The notes under the pieces were generated by a model that was not told where the DNA came from, did no database searches, and was given only the letters and a program-made list of their open reading frames with translations. From the NCBI GenBank assembly GCA_030728235.1, contig JANRAA010000276.1, positions 5,637-14,762 on the forward strand: a stretch of 9,126 nt of DNA, written 5' to 3'. Below are positions 6,901 through 9,126 of this stretch, one piece after another. The DNA is from Flavobacteriales bacterium (GTDB taxonomy: Bacteria > Bacteroidota > Bacteroidia > Flavobacteriales_D > Sanyastnellaceae). Position numbers and translations under genes: made by a program. How positions within the stretch are numbered: position 1 is the first letter of the stretch; each line of letters starts with the position of its first letter.

Positions 6901-7749
6901 GTTATTGGAATTCAAGATATTCCAACTCAATTCGCTTCCGTAACAATCGGGATCGAAAACAAATAGGAAAGGCTCAGATTCATCATTAAGTGGTATATCA
7001 AATAATGTAGACTGTGAATCACTCACAGCGCCAACAGTCTCAGTCAAACTAACCATTTGAGAGGTGCCTGTCGGAAAACGCACTATTGGATTGTCTTCGG
7101 TGGATGTTGATGGCGTGCCATTTCCGAAACTCCAATTCGAAATTCCAAGAACATTCGAAGTATTGGTAAATTGCACCAGGCGATAACCACATCCATCGTC
7201 TAGAATTTCAGAGGTAAATGAAACACTTAAGGCAGGAAAAGTACATGAACCATCACCAATGGTAGCGTTGGAGTCATAGTTGGTCGCACTTGGATTTATA
7301 CAACCGAAGGATGCACAAAAAGAAACAGTGGTTGACATGCCGAATGCTGGGTCTGCCAACGAGGCAAATACAGTTCCGTCGGAATCAACAAAATTGAAGC
7401 TTCCATTTGAATTACAGCCTGTCCATTGAGCTCCGGCAATACCATCACCATAGCTGTCGTTTATTGTTAGTGTATAACAGGCGCCCTCGGTTACTGTAAC
7501 AGTTGTGTTTACAGTGCCGGTGCCATCTGGCAGCAGGTCAGTGTATGTCCCCAATGGTGCGGAAGCCAAGTTTGATCCACCATCTTCATCGAAAGACCAG
7601 GAAGTTTCAGATCCCCAACAGTCAGGTGTGAATTGGAGAGTCACGCTAGTGGTTTGTGCCGAAGCTCCAATTGCAAATAGCCAAAATCCAATTACGGTGG
7701 CGTTGCGAATGAGTTGGCGAAGAGTTAATACTCGATTCATCGTATTCAT
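3979..7749 (-). CDS. Large modular secreted protein, probable type IX secretion cargo
   Basis: A 1256-residue exported protein of unknown specific function. An N-terminal signal peptide (hydrophobic core about residues 16-29, likely cleavage after ASA near 31) opens it. Modules in order: a four-cysteine DSxGDG module (about 40-146); a GC..ATNY..GDGSC linker (149-169); a degenerate PKD-like domain (about 172-252); a second DSxGDG module (about 262-369); a WTG..S.SWTNTGNW region with short beta-rich repeats, perhaps a beta-helix (374-520); a segment with GWNLIANPYP and FQAFWVKA (about 546-735), common in Bacteroidota surface proteins; a beta domain containing FKLFSPNPALPSLATV (about 755-902); two SprB-like repeats (903-986, 988-1066); a PKD domain with YAWDFGDGTT and GDYVVKLTAS (about 1076-1155); and a C-terminal beta domain resembling the type IX sorting signal (about 1190-1256). 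No catalytic domain is recognisable, so adhesion or a surface role is inference. The start could be the ATG at 7749 or the one three codons later. Confidence 0.9.
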   Translation of the reverse strand: MNTMNRVLTLRQLIRNATVIGFWLFAIGASAQTTSVTLQFTPDCWGSETSWSFDEDGGSNLASAPLGTYTDLLPDGTGTVNTTVTVTEGACYTLTINDSYGDGIAGAQWTGCNSNGSFNFVDSDGTVFASLADPAFGMSTTVSFCASFGCINPSATNYDSNATIGDGSCTFPALSVSFTSEILDDGCGYRLVQFTNTSNVLGISNWSFGNGTPSTSTEDNPIVRFPTGTSQMVSLTETVGAVSDSQSTLFDIPLNDESEPFLFVFDPDCYGSELSWNILNSNNDIIYSAAQGTYPDLAPTNPPVTQEICLPVGCYTIEILDSFGDGFSGSQYNGCNENGTYRITDKFGNTIYQYSGTSNFGTSVSNNYCNNSEFVWTGAFSTSWTNTGNWAGNVSPNSTTANVRIQSTNYDPSLTASINVKNIIIDDNSALNFGNSNGRLRVYGDFINKGTINPTAGRVEFRAATDQNIKSASTATTNFYELRLNKSNSVHLLSPISVKGFITLSSGYLELDGHLLTLSSDANFTGMISQTSAGSDIIGETIEMQRFFPAASGSWRMLCSPATNATFEQWNDDIPTTGFAGADYPNYPNAANPWSNIRTYNESAPGGMNEGFESISGVTETIDPKKGYFTYFAQSPTLLEVQGDFPRGNVNYDLTYNANGSGANDIGWNLIANPYPCTVNWISNNGWTKTRLSNTIYAYDPINGQYSTYSNGVSVGSLTNLIGPFQAFWVKATSANPALTIRESAKSTAQGVFMREEDPNLNSLVRIKLLTQQENVYDETVIGFHALAASGYDEEIEGFKLFSPNPALPSLATVPDSAETFPMSIAMLPIPEEDLVVDLLFRPGQNTSLILKNDMIDSFDSSMCFILEDRELNVFVPFNVNDEYPFTVTPETTENRFALRVSAPLQVSVLAETCPEAEDGRVIAQGYGQAPWTYVWENEMGTVIRNVEGMTTADSMEDLLPGFYTVTVSNANEHCASSTEVVQVTAAAPMEVDYATETSLCIDNASGSITVSPTSGYTWDVQLLNENAELVSTLSAINADSTITGLPASIYSLQATSSCGYTFVFNELNLNNPDAVVSNFHPSSSIVLLSNGGSAFFHNESLNATSYAWDFGDGTTDLLSVNPQHVYQSAGDYVVKLTASNDDCTHVYETTIHVTGNAADLSNEDLALITDQETVSKINTSMTGTQMMFTPKMAIDSKVNVVVYNLVGQVVIDQKYSTLQANPYSIDLSALSVGFYTMNIASEDEILLTYEFIINQ
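3982..4224 (-). other. C-terminal sorting-like domain of the mosaic protein
   Basis: Residues about 1176-1256 have the pattern of a type A type IX sorting domain: VNVVVYNLVGQVV, then SIDLSALSVGFYTMNI, then a final beta strand ending EFIINQ. In the family this domain takes the protein through the outer-membrane translocon and is cleaved for surface attachment. It departs from the usual form in two ways. The YPNP-like opening is absent (TGTQMMFTPKMAIDSK stands there), and the last residues are INQ rather than a Lys/Arg-containing end. Confidence 0.7.
6643..6966 (-). repeat. DSxGDG four-cysteine module, copy 2
   Basis: Residues about 262-369 of the mosaic protein. It repeats copy 1: DCYGSELSW, GTYPDLAP, CYTIEILDSFGDGFSGSQ, GCNENG, then FGTS and a final cysteine. 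Cysteines C269, C314, C335 and C369 align with C44, C91, C112 and C145 of copy 1, with spacings 45/21/34 against 47/21/33. C309 is an extra one. The pattern suggests two disulfides and an acidic, possibly calcium-binding, loop; both are inference. Confidence 0.75.
7315..7632 (-). repeat. DSxGDG four-cysteine module, copy 1
   Basis: Residues about 40-145 of the mosaic protein, directly after the signal peptide. Key elements are DCWGSETSW, GTYTDLLP, CYTLTINDSYGDGIAGAQ, GCNSNG and a closing cysteine at 145. The two copies differ at many positions, so the duplication is old rather than recent. The following linker at 7237-7305 carries a GCxxPxATNYxxxATxGDGSC signature that I recognise from many Bacteroidota surface proteins. 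Confidence 0.75.
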
Positions 7750-7803
7750 GTGTACTTAATTTGTAGCATCCTCATATACGCCGACAACAATCGGGGGTTC
7801 GCT

Positions 7804-7833
7804 GAAAAATACGGTTACGGAAAAATCCTACAA
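7804..7833 (-). promoter_or_regulatory. Candidate promoter of the mosaic secreted-protein gene
   Basis: The minus strand carries TTG at 7833-7831, a 19-19-base-class spacer (19 bases), then TATTTTTC at 7811-7804. This fits the Bacteroidota TTG / TAnnTTTG arrangement with one mismatch, the final G. Transcription would begin near 7797, giving a leader of about 48 bases. One arm of an 8-bp inverted repeat falls in that leader and the other lies upstream of the -33 element. Confidence 0.33.
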
Positions 7834-8033
7834 GGTCATAGGAATCTACTGTCGGCGGTGTTTTTAAGCTTTGAGAGGAGGCTTGAAGGAGTGTTTAAAA
7901 CTATTTTGTGGCTAATCAATTTCTAAGAGCATGCAAAGGTGAATTGATTTTCGCTAAAAACGTCTATAAACCACATGAATCCTGTATTAAAATCGACTAA
8001 TAGTCTAAAAGAATAGATGAATGGTTAAGAAAC

Positions 8034-8060
8034 AAAAAAGGCATCTGTTAAGATGCCTTT
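8034..8060 (-). terminator. Strong intrinsic terminator of the outer-membrane barrel gene
   Basis: A perfect 10-bp stem, AAAGGCATCT with AGATGCCTTT (8037-8046 and 8051-8060), encloses a four-base loop. On the minus strand the stem runs into TTTTTTGTTT. It begins 20 bases after the barrel gene's stop codon. This is a classic Rho-independent terminator and argues against read-through into the mosaic gene. Confidence 0.9.
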
Positions 8061-8080
8061 AATTAGATAAGTATGGGATA

Positions 8081-8797
8081 TTAAAATTCTAAACTAATTC
8101 CTGCTTGAAACAGCCACATGTCTGTTTTGCTGCTAATTCTCGAAAACTCAAGGTCTCCAACATCGTTAATTACTATGCTATTTTGGTCAACGAAGTCGAT
8201 ATTGCCACCGAGCATATTTGAAAATCGTCCTTCTACTTGGATGTTCTGGGTTAAGCGGACTTTTAGTCCGGCTGCCCAACCATAGGTCAATGCAAAATCA
8301 CGGTGAGCTCTTTCTTTTATGTCGCTAGCTGAGTTGTCATCACTGCTAATGATATTTCGCGTTGAGAAATTTTGAATTCCTGCGATGAGTTCACCATAAG
8401 GTTGAACGGCCCCCGCGAAAGGTTTGAATCTGGCAGAGCCGGTATAGGTGTATATGTTGTTGCGGACAGATATTGAACCTTTTTCAAAAACGTCATCGCC
8501 AACGGCATCAACACCTTGAAAAATATAGATGTCTTGATTTTTTTCACCTTGATTCATCCAAGAGAAACCGAATCCCAATTCAAAAGGTGAACGACGAAGG
8601 TTCGACATAAATTGAGCGGCGATTCCAACCGGGTATCCTTCAAAGCTGTCTGAAAATTCATTTCGTGGCTGCGCTACCTGAAGGCCGAAACTCAACGATG
8701 GAGTTCTACGAGCAACCACATTTCGCTGATTCTGCTGAGAGAAAGCAGCTGTTGTGCTCAAAAAAGCGAGCAGCAGAAGTGTAAATCGGGCATTCAT
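8081..8797 (-). CDS. Small outer-membrane beta-barrel protein
   Basis: Predicted outer-membrane protein of 238 residues from the chosen start. A clear signal peptide begins MNARFTLLLLAFLSTTAAFS, with likely cleavage before QQNQ. The mature part has alternating beta-strand patterns (SLSFGLQVAQP, FELGFGFSWMN, YTYTGSARFKPFAG, YGELIAGIQNF, TYGWAAGLKVRLTQNIQVEGRF) and ends in LFQAGISLEF. A terminal phenylalanine is the usual barrel-assembly signal. This fits the porin-family or OmpA-like eight-strand barrel group; no ligand or enzymatic role can be inferred. The frame stays open upstream to a TTG at 8845, but that TTG lies inside a -7 promoter box, and the signal peptide starts properly only at the ATG at 8797-8795, so I chose that. 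Nearer-upstream ATGs at 8833 and 8821 would add a polar N-terminal extension. A strong terminator follows the stop. Confidence 0.87.
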   Translation of the reverse strand: MNARFTLLLLAFLSTTAAFSQQNQRNVVARRTPSLSFGLQVAQPRNEFSDSFEGYPVGIAAQFMSNLRRSPFELGFGFSWMNQGEKNQDIYIFQGVDAVGDDVFEKGSISVRNNIYTYTGSARFKPFAGAVQPYGELIAGIQNFSTRNIISSDDNSASDIKERAHRDFALTYGWAAGLKVRLTQNIQVEGRFSNMLGGNIDFVDQNSIVINDVGDLEFSRISSKTDMWLFQAGISLEF

Positions 8798-8842
8798 AAG
8801 CGTGTAATTTGGAAGTTGCATTTCAACAAACATGCCAACGTC

Positions 8843-8850
8843 CAAAGATA
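8843..8850 (-). promoter_or_regulatory. Candidate -7 promoter element of the barrel gene (TATCTTTG)
   Basis: The minus strand reads TATCTTTG, an exact TAnnTTTG match in the 81-bp gap after the receiver-domain gene. It would start transcription near 8836 and leave a leader of about 39 bases to the chosen ATG. No clear TTG -33 element is seen around 8868-8873. Its location makes an independent promoter for the barrel gene plausible. Confidence 0.4.
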
Positions 8851-8878
8851 CACAACGTAAACGAGGTGAGAATGAAGC

Positions 8879-9126
8879 CTATACGATATTCAAGCGATCT
8901 TGAGAAGATTCTAGAACTTCTTGAATGGCTTCGAGCTTGAATGGTTTATGAAGGAAATGGGTCATTCCTGCCTCGAAGCAAGCATTCTTGGTCTCTTCCA
9001 TTACGTTTGCTGTCAAAGCAATAACTACAGGATGTGGATTGCGAGACAGAATTTTTTTGGTCGCCGCAATACCATCTACCAATGGCATTTGCAGATCCAT
9101 AAAAATAAGGTCATAGTTTTTCTTTT
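8879..9126 (-). CDS. Response-regulator receiver domain, C-terminal end (probably hybrid histidine kinase)
   Basis: The reading frame is open to the right edge, so the N-terminal part is missing; 81 residues are visible. It starts KKNYDLIFMDLQMPLVDG, containing the phosphoacceptor aspartate (D10 of the visible part). The switch threonine is in IALTANV (T38) and the invariant lysine in HKPF (K60), so the whole second half of a receiver domain is present with intact key residues. The protein stops soon after the last helix (LEAIQEVLESSQDRLNIV), with no DNA-binding output domain. The ALTANVMEETKNACFEAGM wording is the style seen in receiver domains at the end of hybrid histidine kinases, which I consider most likely; a stand-alone CheY-like protein is the alternative. 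The ATG at 9100 encodes the Met just before the phosphoacceptor and cannot be the true start. Confidence 0.93.
   Translation of the reverse strand, partial: KKNYDLIFMDLQMPLVDGIAATKKILSRNPHPVVIALTANVMEETKNACFEAGMTHFLHKPFKLEAIQEVLESSQDRLNIV

Larger units (their letters stand above)
7750..8080. other. 331-bp non-coding gap
   Basis: No convincing gene is present in either strand. The right end (8034-8060) holds the intrinsic terminator of the barrel gene, and the left part holds a candidate promoter and leader for the mosaic gene. Two loose inverted repeats are visible. One is CGCCGACA at 7779-7786 with TGTCGGCG at 7850-7857. The other is AATCAATT at 7914-7921 with AATTGATT at 7942-7949, nested inside TGTGG at 7907-7911 and CCACA at 7971-7975. 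I see nothing that identifies a small RNA. Confidence 0.6.

Noticed and set aside
7755..7765. TTAATTTG-like string on the plus strand resembling a -7 box
   Set aside because: It would point into the antisense of the mosaic gene, with no plus-strand gene following, and the match to TAnnTTTG is imperfect.
1..9126. CRISPR array, insertion sequence, tRNA or rRNA
   Set aside because: I found no regularly spaced identical repeats, no transposase-like protein and no recognisable RNA gene; the only clear duplication is the protein-level module repeat in the mosaic gene.

Overview
The window looks like ordinary chromosome from a member of the Bacteroidota, most likely a marine Flavobacteriales-type organism. 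Three things point there. There is a very large secreted protein with the module set and C-terminal domain of type IX secretion cargo. The gene order ABC permease / purH / mreB is one I know from Flavobacteria-like genomes. Several genes are preceded by the Bacteroidota -7 promoter element TAnnTTTG. No species can be named from the sequence.

Layout, left to right. Positions 1-833 (minus) hold the first 277 codons of mreB, cut off by the window edge. Positions 928-2457 (minus) are a complete purH, the bifunctional last enzyme of IMP synthesis, lying 94 bp upstream of mreB on the same strand. A 204-bp divergent intergenic region follows, with a good purH -7 box and three copies of a CTTGTC/GACAAG hexamer. 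Positions 2662-3909 (plus) encode a MacB/FtsX-type ABC transporter permease with no ATPase gene beside it. A 69-bp convergent gap contains a hairpin. Positions 3979-7749 (minus) encode a 1256-residue mosaic secreted protein. A 331-bp non-coding gap follows, with a candidate promoter for the mosaic gene and a strong intrinsic terminator for the next gene. Positions 8081-8797 (minus) encode a small outer-membrane beta-barrel protein. Positions 8879-9126 (minus) are the C-terminal end of a response-regulator receiver domain, probably the tail of a hybrid histidine kinase running off the right edge.

How the genes relate. purH and mreB may be co-transcribed, although mreB has its own -7-like element. 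The permease is transcribed divergently from purH and stands alone. The receiver-domain gene, barrel gene and mosaic gene share a strand, but a -7 box precedes the barrel gene and a terminator separates it from the mosaic gene, so I read them as largely separate units.

I see no mobile element, CRISPR array, rRNA or tRNA, and no clearly new system. The most interesting item is the mosaic secreted protein: it has a duplicated four-cysteine DSxGDG module and a C-terminal sorting domain lacking the usual YPNP-type opening.
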